Of a DNA stretch of 64,000 bases, positions 22,805 to 35,700 are shown piece after piece (positions within the stretch are counted from its first letter, which is position 1; the number at the start of each line of letters is the position of its first letter). The notes below the pieces were generated by a model. That model made no database searches and had not been told where the DNA came from. It was given only the letters and a program-made list of their open reading frames with translations. Source of the stretch: Nemertoderma westbladi (taxonomy: Eukaryota; Xenacoelomorpha; Nemertodermatida; Nemertodermatidae); assembly GCA_032718475.1 (NCBI GenBank), contig JAUCBJ010006816.1, positions 1 to 64,000 on the forward strand, in the 5' to 3' direction. The position numbers and the translations under genes were made by a program.

Positions 22805-23689
22805 CTGCGATTCGCCAATAAAAAATATCTAGGTTAGGTAATTAATTGGAAGATTTATTTAAAATTCCCACCACATCCCAATAACTATAGCATTAATTGC
22901 CGTAATGTCTGTTGTTGTAAAAATAAAAAATGTCACTAACCTGGGAATCATTGTCAAGTTTGCCATCGTATTTACCTAAAAATAAACAGATATATATTAA
23001 ATTATATATATTATCCATATTATTCCATATTATGGAATAATCAAACACTCAAAGTTAAATTATCAATCAGGGGAAAGGAGCAGGTTACAGTAGCATTATA
23101 TTCTAACCAAAACAATAAAGTAAAGTTAATAGAACCGGTTACAATAATAATTTTGGGAATAATCAGCTGTTATTTGCGACGATTTTCCCCAGGAGAGGGG
23201 TGAATTTTGATTGCGCCGAAAGTTCTCTTCCACCCTACCTGACCAATGACGCACACGAAATCGGTAACAGTAAAAATCAGCCATGTGACAATCGGGCTGA
23301 TTAGCGTTTATCAAAATGAATTTTCAATAGAATCAACTCGATGGGATATTCGCAAAATTTCATACAGACAAACTTTAGTACAATGACTATTAAATAGACT
23401 GAATTCTTTATATAATGAACAATTTAGTTTCCAGAGCAACTGATTGTTTATAATAGAGCACTTTATAGCGTTACGGCACGAGTGATGTTGGGCATGAGAG
23501 ACTGCGAGGTATATAAAAAAACTAAGGCCGTAAAAGTTTTATTTATTGGCGGGGAATTATTTGAAATTATTATGATTGTATACAAAGCAACGGGGACAAT
23601 TTGCATAGCTACGGCTGCCACGTATAACGTAGCGCTTTGAAATTACATCTGATCGGATTATTAGATGTAACTAGTTAGTTAACTGATGG

Positions 23690-23722
<33 letters not shown>

Positions 23723-26700
23723 GAAAAACGAAAAAAAAGAAGAAAATGACTTCAAAGTTAGCAACCTCGACAAAGTCCATAGCAACGGCCCTTTCGATGG
23801 TTACTGCACGTTGCAATCGAAGTTTAGACCCACTACGAGTGTGCAACAATGTGCACATATTTCATTTAGAGTTTTTCATAGCAACACGTCAAATTTGCAT
23901 GGTAACGGGGTTCAAATCGGGCAACATTCAACCATCGCCTTCCATCATTGTCTACTATAAATACTAACTGTGTGCTGCACAGCAGCCGACTAAAAATAGT
24001 TGGCCGTTATTACTTGTAAAGCGGTGGTTATTATTAGGCCTATAACTACTGGCAATCAAATCTAAATACTGCTTAGCAAGATCTCTGCTATTTCTCGAGG
24101 TGTGACTGTCAGTCGTTCTGTCTTCTGTCAAAACATAGAAATTAAATAAATTGGAGATGAGCTGTTGCAACTGTAATTAATGATGAAATGTAAATGGTTT
24201 TGTTCAGAAGTGGAAAAAATTAGAACCGGGGGTTGAACCAGCGCTATACGTACGTTTCGGCCTACCAGGCCTCATCAGTAGCGCTAACCAGCTCAGCCAC
24301 TAATTAATATCATTAATTAGTGTAAATAATTTGATTGTGTAGTGTAGTGGCAGCAATACTCGAGCTGAATATTTATTTATTTATTTGTACTTCCCTCCTG
24401 TTTCACTCTAACATACTTGAGGCCGGTAGGTCCGCTGTTAGAGATAGAATATATACAACTTAAGACTGCCTGTTCGCGCTTTCAGACCTTTAGCAGTTTA
24501 ACCTGCCAAATTTAGGTGTCTTCTAGATTATAAATCGACTTTAGCCTATGACGAGTATTTGATACACTACATTAGCCGAAGCCAGTCTATGCGCGACCAT
24601 TCACCCGCTGGATATACCCGGGAGACTGGATTCGCAAGCTCTGACCTTATTGCGGTGTAGGCCTACTGTATTATTCGACTGATCGTTAATATATAATCTC
24701 TGACAAATATTATTCACTTTCGGGAAATATTAACAGTTCCTTTAGGACGTGGCGCTCTAAATATGTAAACAGAGTTATGACTTACACTAGACACAACGGG
24801 ATGGCTATTGATTCACGTATAAAGCGCATTCTTTAGGAGATGCTTTGTTATCTGTCACAATCATGCACACTACCGCACAATGCTGCACACCGATCTGCCG
24901 ACCTTCACTAATTTTAGTCACATATAAAGAGAACAGCAACCGACACATGTAGTGCCTATGAAATAGCATTAGATTCACTCCAAAACCAATATAATGTAAG
25001 TCGCAATTGCTATATGTAACCTGTCTCTTACCTTCAGTATATCAAGAAGATTGGGGGTTTTATGATTATTTATTGATATTATCCAAATATAATAATATTC
25101 CATCAACTGATATAATTAATAACCGACAGTAAATAGCAGTAAAAAGGCGGTGTTTGTAGGTGACAATATGTTTTGTAACAATATGAATTGCGTTGAGATA
25201 TGATTAGATAACAGTTATACGTTTCTATGATCAAGCCTACTAATGTTTGGCTAAAGCCTGAAACACAGAAATTCCAAAGCCGGTGTTCTGGCATCAGGAA
25301 AAATACACACACTGACTGAATTGCGTGAGTTTCTGTATACAATCTCCAACACAGAGTGAAAACCGCTCTGATTGGTCGACCGAACAAAGAACGAACAAAG
25401 AACAAAGAAAAAGTTACACGTGGACACAGCTGATAGATGTCGTCATCTGAGTTCCGATGTTTAGAGTATTTGGCTTATTTCGACATAAAATCGCTAGTTA
25501 TGTCCGCTAAAGTACACATACAGAAGAAATGGCTTTTTATGTCCACTAAAACACCGGTACAGTAAGGAAACGGCTTTTTATGTCCGTTAAAACAACTACA
25601 GAGTACTTTGCGGGGAAAATAACCAGCTAATTCCGCAAAAGCCTTTACACCGCTCCCAGAAAATGGGATTTAATTCTACAAAATATAAAAATCACAGTTT
25701 CTAAAATATAAAAATACTCTAAACAGTTAGTCTTTCTTACGCGGACGGCGTTTACGCAGTTTTTTGAGGCTAGCAAGAGTCCTTTTCTCTTTGGGGCGAG
25801 CCACTTTAATAGGAGGGCTATAACTCCTGGGTGAAGGGTGCAATACAATTGCATCGGAAGGTTTAGGATTACGGTCGGTGTATCCGCCGGTCGAGGTACC
25901 TGGTTGATCGATATCAACCTCAGTGGAACGAGGTCGAACAACCTTGAGAGCGCTTTTTAAGACAGCAGCTCTTACTGGTCCCTGACGGGTCGTTTGCACG
26001 AAAGCGGTAGGTGGACCGTGTGTAGTGAGAAATTTCCTCGGTTTGATGATTCTTTTCAACTCGCGTTCTCGGGCTCTATAGGAATCGATATGCTTCTCCT
26101 CGAGCTGATTTTCCTCCGCTTGTCGTTGAAAGCATTCGTCTAAAACTATTTTAGAAAGTAGGGTCACCCAAGTTCGATATCTTCTTAGATTCTGGATTTC
26201 CTGATCGAACTGAGATAAAGCTAATTCGTTTACCGCTTGGACTTGCTGCGGCAATTTACGTTTCTCTAAACAATTGTAGGTTCCTTTTCTGATCTTTTGA
26301 CGAATAGTGCCCAACGCGTTTCGTACAACTCTCTCCTCCACCTCGGTGACAGGTTGTATCGGGTTAAACAGGGACGATGATACGGTTGAATGACGATATT
26401 AGATGTCCGTGTCCCAATCCGGCTAGGTAAGATGGGCGAATATTTAGGGAGCCCACAACCGGAGTGCCACCGACTAACTGTTTGGGTAACACTAGATCTT
26501 TGAACAGTGAGTACAGTTCGGGAGGATCCGTGATACTATTAGGATCAAGAGTCTGAGGTCTAACTAGGGAATGAGGAGGTCTGACCGAGTATTCCGGAAC
26601 TCTGATCATAGGTTTATTTAAGGATCGTTTGAGTCGAGCGAGCGTCGGTGATACATCGAACAAGTTTCACTCGAAACTCCCGTAAATATAACGAGTAAAA

Positions 26701-29700
26701 CCGTGTTTAAAGCAACGTCTCCGCGGATGTTTATGTCTTTCCGTTTGTTGGTTGGGTCTTGGGCATTCATCGCAATAATACCAAAGACGCACGTCTTGTA
26801 GGAGAAACGCGGGTGATATTTATTCGGTGTTACAATGTTTCTCTCAAGAATTCCAAATATACGTTGGAGTTACCGCGTTTATCCGGTTCTTTAACGTCTT
26901 CTCTTTCGATTCGATTTCGAATAGAATTTTCGCATTCGATTTTCAGTTTATTGTTCCGACTCCGCTGGGTAGGATATTTAAATATTACCATTTCCCTTTC
27001 GGTGTCGACATAGTCCATATCGTGTAAATCGATAGGATGGCCAGTAGTTAAGAAGTCCATATGCGTACCATTACGATGCGTATAGCGAGCAGTGAATTTT
27101 CGATAGTCCAATTCACGCGTAAGTTGCTCCTGGGACATCGGCGGTTCGATATAACGACCATCGTCCTCCGTAGTAGTTGGACTAGCGTCGCTGCGTATCA
27201 ATCTATCAACAAATGCTTGCAACGGTAGATTATATTTCTCCCTGATACCAAGATCATCTTCTATCAACTCAGTCATAGCTGCTATATGAGTTTATCAATA
27301 TTATAATTAGTTATAATTAGGCTAGCGGGCGTCGCTGCCTACCCCTCTCGGCCCCTGGACAGCGCAAGATCCTCAGCTCCTAACAGGACCTAACAGACCT
27401 AACAGGTTGACACATTGTTACAGGGGGTGGTGGTATACCCTTATGTGTATTTACTAATTTATCGCGTTCTAACGCGATACTCTGCTGCACTTCTTGCAAC
27501 TCTAACCTACTTTCCCTTACTGTTCCTTTAAACTAATGAACAGTCTCCTGCATCTGCCCAAGCAGGAGATTCATCCCCCGCCGCCCCTCATTCACCCACT
27601 CGACCGCCGAAGCGGGAGCCGCCAACATAGTAGCGGGCAGACGAGGGACAACGGGCGACAAATCATTGATATTTCGCTCGGAGTCCAGGGCATGAACTGT
27701 CTCAGGGGTTGTTCTGTGGGGCACAGGTAGTTTAGTGCTGTGCAAAGGGAATTTAGAGGTAGGTTCTGGGAGTACAGGTGTCTCTATCACCGAAGGGGTG
27801 GCTTCGAGAACAGGCCTAATTATTTCAGGCTCATCTACTATAGTAGGGAGTCTTTCTATTTTAATTATTTGGTCTGTGGGTTCTGTACTACCTAAGTCTG
27901 TGTTAGTTAGTTGCCTTCTAACAGCTGGGGGCAAATCAGGCAATTTCTGACGGTGGGACATTCTTCTACGTCTGCTTAGACGAGATCTATTTCCTCCGCC
28001 TTCAGGATCGGTGGTATCGCCTTCATCAGATGATGTATATCCCTGTCTTTTGGGAGTAGATCGATTCATCATCTGCATATGACTAGCTGTTAACTGTTTA
28101 TTTATGCAGTCTTGATTCTCTTGAATATTTTCCAACTCTAGTTGGGTGGTCTCTTCAGATGCTCTTCGTTCTGCTTCTACCACTGCTCGCTTTCTTTCCG
28201 CTTCTGCCGCTTTTCTTTCCGCTTCTGCCGCTGCCGCTTTTCTTTCCGCTTCTACTGCTGCAGCTGCCGCTTTTGCCTCTGCCGCTGCCTCTGCCGCTTT
28301 TCTTTCCACTTCTGCCACTTTTCTTTCTGCTTCTGCCGCTGCCACTGCCGCTGCTGCTGTCTTTCTGTCTTCTATACGTTTTTTTCTTGACTTGTTCTTC
28401 TTGGACCCTAGCGATGCGGAGTCTTTCATCAAATTTAGCTTGGTTCGCAGCTATCATTTCCGCATCGATTGCGTCCAACACAAGCTTGGTTCCTTCACTA
28501 TTAGGGCAAAGTCCAGACAGCCGTCTCCTCAACTCTTCGTCACCTAGAAATCGTTGATAGTCTGACAGATAGATGTCAATAGCATCCCTCTTATGCGGTT
28601 TTTCTGCTGTCACTTCACTTTCCACTTGGGAAAAGGTAGCGTCTGTTGATTCTCCATGGGTTGAGCGCTCAGCCAGCTGAGATTTCCACTGGGCAGTTCC
28701 TTGAATTTGGAGACTCACCCGCTGAAACCAAGTCTTTACGGCAACTTGCAACGACGTGTCTTGTCTTCTTTTCGAAGCCTCCTCAAAGGCCGATAAGATT
28801 AGTCTGATTCTTAGAATTCTTTCTCTAACTTGATAAAGCAGCTCTCCCTGCTCTTGAGGTCCTTGGGGTTGTCGAAACAGTTGTTCCTCTAATCGCTCCA
28901 TAGAGCTGAAGAATCCCTGTACGTATCCTGCTGCTGACCTCTTCCACACAGCTGGATCGCTGGTTTCTTTTGTCACTCCCATCCTGTGTATGTCTTCCGA
29001 GGCAGCTTCCGATAAGTCAAACAGGATTCCGGGTCCAGGGAAGTTCCATTGCGACTCGACAATAGACTTCAGTTCTTCCCTTGTGTATCCCGCATAACTA
29101 TCCTTGGTCGATCGCTTACTTCTCGCCCAATCAATCTGGTGTTCCTCCACCGCAATCAATACCCTAGTGAGTACGGCTGCAGGAAGGATGAGAAGGGGAT
29201 CCGAATAAACCGCATCTGCCATCTTTGCTCCGTGCTCGGGTGTTAGCTCTACAGTATCCGCACTACTGGAGCTGTCGGGCCGCTGAGAAATAAGTTCTCG
29301 GCTCGAGTGTTGCTGCTGTTCTGCTGCTTCTTGGTCCCACTTGACCTGAGCTCGAGTGCCTATGATAGACCTACGGTGTTGGACTAGCCTAGGGTCTGAT
29401 ACTACTACTGGAGGGATGATCTTTATTACAGTAGGAGGCGAATTGAACTTCGGTCTCACACGTTCCACACTCCTGTCTGGGTCACAGATGGTTGTATCTA
29501 GGAGACTGTCTGACAGGTTTTGCTTTGTGTCAGACATGTTTGTTGGTACAGTTGAATGCCTACTGCTATATTACAGTTAAAGCAAGTCAAGTAATTCAGT
29601 ATCACCGTTAGCCTAGTAATTAATTACCGATATCGTTACTCTATGTAACGTGATATATATACAATATATTAGAATACCGGTATACACTTATAGTATATAT

Positions 29701-32700
29701 ATAAGTATTATTACAGACTAGGTTTGTCACAGAATACCGGTATATAATTTCAGCGCAAATATATAAATATATAATAAGCCTATCGTGAATACCGGTATAC
29801 AGCTTACACTTATAGTATATATAAGTATAATTACAGACTAGAATTAATTACAGAATACCGGTATATAATTTCAGCGCAAATATATAAATATATAATAAGC
29901 CTATCGTGAATACCGGTATATCAATTATTTTAGAATAATTGAATTTCTGAATTTTAGGGGTTACTTGGTTACTTTACTTTACCTTATTACCGTTATTTAA
30001 GCAGTAGTCCAACTGATATTAAGACCTAATTGTTGTATGACAGGCCTACTATTTTATAAATCGGTTTGAGTTGATTTATAATATATATATACCCGTTTAA
30101 TGGGTTTTGTCAATATTTGAAATAAATGTTATTATTTCTGGGAAGGAGTCACTGCACAGAAGCTGTACGCTCTCAGTGAAGTGCTACTTGTTGGACACTA
30201 AAACAAATAATTCTAATTTGCCTAAGTTACTTAATACTACAAATTACGTACAATTCGGGGTGAGATTACAATCTCTAAATAAACACAAAAATTACACGTA
30301 CGAATTTTTAGGGTAATTTTACAAGAAGTCTACAAACCAGCCTAACAAAGGGTTAGAATATCTGGTTATTACAAACAGACAGGATTCTACGGTATTTGAA
30401 AATAACAAAGCAGTAGTAAATATACTGCGTTGTCCAGATAGGAAAAATACCACCGTCTGACGACTTATAGCCGTATCGCTATAAGTACTACATTATGTAT
30501 CACGGAGTGTTCCTACCTAGAAGTTAATTACCGCGGCCTACCAGAGCCAACGTGCCTATTAACCACTTTACAACACAAATATACTGCCTACACACTAATT
30601 TCCTTCGGAAAGCACTGTACACTAAACCCTAAATTAGGTACAAGCACTTATACAACAAATAACCAGCAGTTAGAAATACTTGTACAGCTAAAGGAACCAC
30701 GGTATCTGCCGGAGTGACTGGAGCATAAAATCACCAGTCTTTACCTACGCCAAACAGCCCTGATGTAGTACCGGGGTTAATTTAACTATAACGGTATGTA
30801 TAACAAGCACAATTACTGTAGGAATAAACTTGGGGGTATGAATGTTGCGCATAATCGCATAAACTCTGAATAATAAATATTACGCTACACGTACAGACTA
30901 CTCAAACAAAATACAGACCAAACGCTGGCAGACTACTATCAAGCCCAAACAAACTACAGTATATGCAGACTCCGAAATGGTTAGTTAGTATGCGTTCTAA
31001 CCGAGTAGTACGACTTATTCTTTCAGGGGGATTTACCTTACAGCACTGGATGCCACCCACTTTCCTAACTAGTACTTTATCGGACATACACTCTACACAC
31101 ACCGCAATCTCTTCAGACCTAACAACAGCCAGGCAACAATCCAGCCTACAAATTATCTAAATAAGAAATATTACGCTACCCGTACAGAATACACAAACAA
31201 AATACAGACCAAACGCTGGCAGACTACTATCAAGCCTAAACAAACTACAGTATATGCAGACTCCGAAATGGTTAGTTAGTATGCGTTCTAACCGAGTAGT
31301 ACGACTTATTCTTTCGGGGGGATTTACCTCACAGCACTGGAAGCCCCTACGTTCCTAACTAGTACTTTATCGGACATACACTCTACATACACTGCAATCT
31401 CTTCAGACTTAACAACAGTCAGACAACAGTCCAGCCTACAAATTATCTGTACAATCTGAGCAGGCTTACACGTCTTCTGCTCAATATTAACCTACAAATA
31501 AATAAAACTGACAGAAATAAGTAAACCATACAAAGGAATAAGGGGTGATCAATCCCTAATCCCCTAACAGCCTACAATATATCACAATCGAAATAATACT
31601 GGTACCTGTACTGCAGTAAGTACCGGTTCGGGTGGTTAGGTAGTCAGGCCTACTGGTTACCGGTTGACCAGTACTTCAGCTTTATTGCCTACATTGCAAT
31701 ACAGAAGCAATAACTGTTATTGTTCGCGCTTTCAGACCTTTAGCAGTTTAACCTGCCAAATTTAGGTGTCTTCTAGATTATAAATCGACTTTAGCCTATG
31801 ACGAGTATTTGATACACTACATTAGCCGAAGCCAGTCTATGCGCGACCATTCACCCGCTGGATATACTCGGGAGACTGGATTCGGAAGCTCTGACCTTAT
31901 TGCGGTGTAGGCCTACTGTATTATTCGACTGATCGTTAATATGTAATCTCTGACAAATATTATTCACTTTCGGGAAATATTAACAGTTCCTTTAGGACGT
32001 GGCGCTCTAAATAATGTAAACAGAGTTATGACTTACACTAGACACAACGGGATGGCTATTGATTCACGTATAAAGCGCATTCTTTAGGAGATGCTTTGTT
32101 ATCTGTCACAATCATGCACACTACCGCACAATGCTGCACACCGATCTGCCGACCTTCACTAATTTTAGTCACATATAAAGAGAACAGCAACCGACACATG
32201 TAGTGCCTATGAAATAGCCTTAGATTCACTCCAAAACCAATATAATGTAAGTCGCAATTGCTATATGTAACCTGTCTCTTACCTTCAGTATATCAAGAAG
32301 ATTGGGGGTTTTATGATTATTTATCGATATTATCCAAATATAATAATATTCCATCAACTGATATAATTAATAACCGACAGTAAATAGCAGTAAAAATGCG
32401 GTGTTTGTAGGTGACAATATGTTTTGTAACAATATGAATTGCGTTGAGATATGATTAGATAACAGTTATACGTTTCTATGATCAAGCCTACTAATGTTTG
32501 GCTAAAGCCTGAAACACAGAAATTCCAAAGCCGGTGTTCTGGCATCAGGAAAAATACACACACTGACTGAATTGCGTGAGTTTCTGTATACAATCTCCAA
32601 CTATACAATCTCTACAGCTCTGATTGGTCGACCGAACAAAGAACGAACAAAGAACAAAGAAAAAGTTACACGTGGACACAGCTGATAGATGTCGTCATCT

Positions 32701-35700
32701 GAGTTCCGATGTTTAGAGTATTTGGCTTATTGCGACATAAAATCGCTAGTTATGTCCGCTAAAGTACACATACAGAAGAAATGGCTTTTTATGTCCACTA
32801 AAACACCGGTACAGTAAGGAAACGGCTTTTTATGTCCGTTAAAACAACTACAGAGTACTTTGCGGGGAAAATAACCAGCTAATTCCGCAAAAGCCTTTAC
32901 ACTGCCCGTTCAATAGAAGTGGATTAGGTGGGAGTGTGAGTGTCAGGGGCTAGTGGCTGAACTGGTTAGCGCTACTGATGAGGCCTGTTAGGCCGAAACG
33001 TACGCATAGCGCTGGTTCAACCGCCGGTGACGCGCTTTATCATTTTCTCCACTTCTGAACAAAAAACCATTTACATTAAAACATAAAAAACACATTAGCT
33101 GCAACAATTCCTACAGGCTGGAGTTTCTCTATTAGTCCTTTCATTTCCGACGTAAGTTTTCAAATTCGGCTGCATTTTTCTGGTTAACGAAGTTGAGGTT
33201 TTAGCTGAAGGCGGAACAGTGCCGACTTGAGGACAAAGTTAAAATAAGAAATTAAACTCACCTAAATCGACCCCTTCGAGACTTGAACCCTCTATAAGAC
33301 CTGAGAGGTCTACATGGGCCTCGTCGTCTTCCCCAGCATCGCTGCCTGCAGGTCTAAGACCCCGACCGGAGATCTTTAGATTAGTCTGCGATGTCGGTGG
33401 GTACAGATCGTTGGGACCGAGTCCAGTGGCACCTCCAAACTCCTCTATATCCCTTCCGCTCCCAGACACGCCTAGAGGAGCTCCTGTATAAATAATTAAA
33501 AAAATAAAAAGTTAAAAAAAATAAATTACTTTTTGTTAATTTTAAGATTTCTAATGTTGCATATCATTTGAAAGAACATAATATTTGAAATTGTTATCAT
33601 TAAAGAAAGGTCGTTTAAAGGAGACAGTAAAGTAAATTTCAAAATAGGCCTACTTGCTGCACTAGGATAAATTGTATTGGTGCAAGTCCTCAAAATAATT
33701 TACTTCAAATAAACAAGAAAGTCAATAAAGTTTATTTACCTAACTCATCTCCTTCTTGTATCGAGTCGCCTTGAACAGGTGTTTTACCTCTAATTGCAGG
33801 TAAAGGAGGCGGTCGTTTATAAGGTGTACCTAAATGATATAAGTAAAATAGTTTAAACCCACCGATCGGTATAAACCCACCGATCAACCCGCCAATAAAC
33901 ATACAATAACACAGTTTTGCATTATATCAATGTACGGCGTTGTTTAAGGAATGACAATGGCTGAGAACCCCGATTCCTCTGGCTAGCAGGTTACCATAGA
34001 ACAACATCATTCAAGGGCTGATCAGTTCTACGTTGCCGTAGTTTCTGAAGGGTGATACTGGGTTTTAGAATTGTGTGTACTCGAAGAGGTTCACTGTACC
34101 ATTGTCTATTTGTCTATGAGCAATTGTACTGTACGTATTCCATGATCCCCCTTTGTAGCATTCTGGGTATTAATCATCAATGGATCATTTCTGGTGACTC
34201 GAGTAATAATAATAGTATAACGTCTATTAATAAGCAGGGTGACGTCTGCAGTAAAGGTCCAGCAGGGGCCTTCGGGGAAGGTGGGTTCGTGTGACTTCCC
34301 ACAATAGAATAACAGCGTAACTCGACTATGTAGTATAAACACGTTCGTGTGGCCTTCGTGCAGCACGAGACTCAGTCAACCTGAGAAGCTGTAATCCAAG
34401 TACTTTGTTTGTATTTACAATACGACGCTATGAAACTTCTGAATCTTTTTAAACCTTTGACCGGCATGTTTACCAGGTTTGGTTTAATTTCATCAGTGAT
34501 TGACCGACTTATTTCGGTTTTTATCAAAAGTCTGAAACTACCGGTACCTACTGACACACTGTTTTTACCAATCTTCAGATTCTTTCTAAAATTTTGACGG
34601 ATTATATACTTTGTTTCTTTGATTACCTATTTGATCTAATACAAGACCAAAGTATGTACAAAGTCTAATTTCATCAAGGAATTCCCGAATTATTAGCGAT
34701 TAAAAATTGGACAACAACAGACAACTCGTTCATGGTACCCCTACGCCAAGGCTTCGCTAACTTCGTGGCTCGCCCCCCATCTAACCTGGTCTTTAAATAT
34801 GAGTTAATAGTGCATATCAGTTTGACTACAGTACCAATATCTCACCTGGTCTATCGGTATCTCACCTGGTTTATCGGTATCTCACCTGGTCTAACGGTAT
34901 CTCACCTGGTCTATCGGTATCTCACCTGGTCTATCGGTATCTCACCTGGTTTATCGGTATCTCACCTGGTCTATCGGTATCTCACCTGGTCTATCGGTAT
35001 CTCACCTGGTCTATCGGTATCTCACCTGGTCTATCGGTATCTCACCTGGTCTATCGGTATCTCACCTGGTCTATCGGTATCTCACCTGGTCTATCGGTAT
35101 CTCACCTGGTCTATCGGTATCTCACCTGGTCTATCGGTATCTCACCTGGTTTATCGGTATCTCACCTGGTCTATCGGTATCTCACCTGGTCTATCGGTAT
35201 CTCACCTGGTCTATCGGTATCTCACCTGGTCTATCGGTATCTCACCTGGTCTATCGGTATCTCACCTGGTCTATCGGTATCTCACCTGGTCTATCGGTAT
35301 CTCACCTGGTCTATCGGTATCTCACCTGGTCTATCGGTATCTCACCTGGTTTATCGGTATCTCACCTGGTCTATCGGTATCTCACCTGGTTTATCGGTAT
35401 CTCACCTGGTCTATCGGTATCTCACCTGGTCTATCGGTATCTCACCTGGTCTATCGGTATCTCACCTGGTTTATCGGTATCTCACCTGGTCTATCGGTAT
35501 ATCACCTGGTCTATCGGTATCTCACCTGGTCTATCGGTATCTCACCTGGTCTATCGGTATCTCACCTGGTCTATCGGTATCTCACCTGGTCTATCGGTAT
35601 CTCACCTGGTCTATCTGTAATAAACAGTTCCTCGTCAATGAGTGTAGCAACATCGTAGAATATCTCATCTTCGTCTCTATCACCCTCGATTCTACGCACT

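Larger units (their letters stand above)
24466..32905 (-). mobile_element. LTR retrotransposon without pol (copy 1), complete with target duplication
   Basis: Two direct repeats, 24471-25649 and 31721-32900, bound a 6.07-kb interior, and both flanks read CTGCC (24466-24470, 32901-32905), a 5-bp target duplication. The LTRs read TGT...ACA at their ends. Coding frames in the interior are all on the minus strand: a coiled-coil protein (29537-27533) followed by a broken second protein (27276-25727). No aspartic protease, reverse transcriptase, RNase H or integrase motif is seen in any frame, so the element must have moved with borrowed enzymes. It sits in the AK5 intron between exons 6 and 7, in the same orientation as the gene. 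The family appears unrecognised by me; BEL/Pao parentage is a guess. Confidence 0.85.

Noticed and set aside
24229-24299. A functional tRNA gene
   Set aside because: A and B boxes are present, but there is no acceptor stem and the anticodon arm is replaced by the ribozyme; a SINE head fits better.
28142-28557. Leucine- or alanine-rich frames on the plus strand as membrane proteins
   Set aside because: They are antisense to the EAERKA coiled-coil repeats of ORF A.
34052-34597. Short open frames on both strands in the AK5 intron
   Set aside because: No similarity, no splice signals in register with AK5, overlapping on opposite strands.
34732-35658. 308-codon open frame on the plus strand
   Set aside because: It translates the 20-bp minisatellite (three units give 60 bp), antisense to AK5 exon 4 and its intron; no protein feature outside the repeat.
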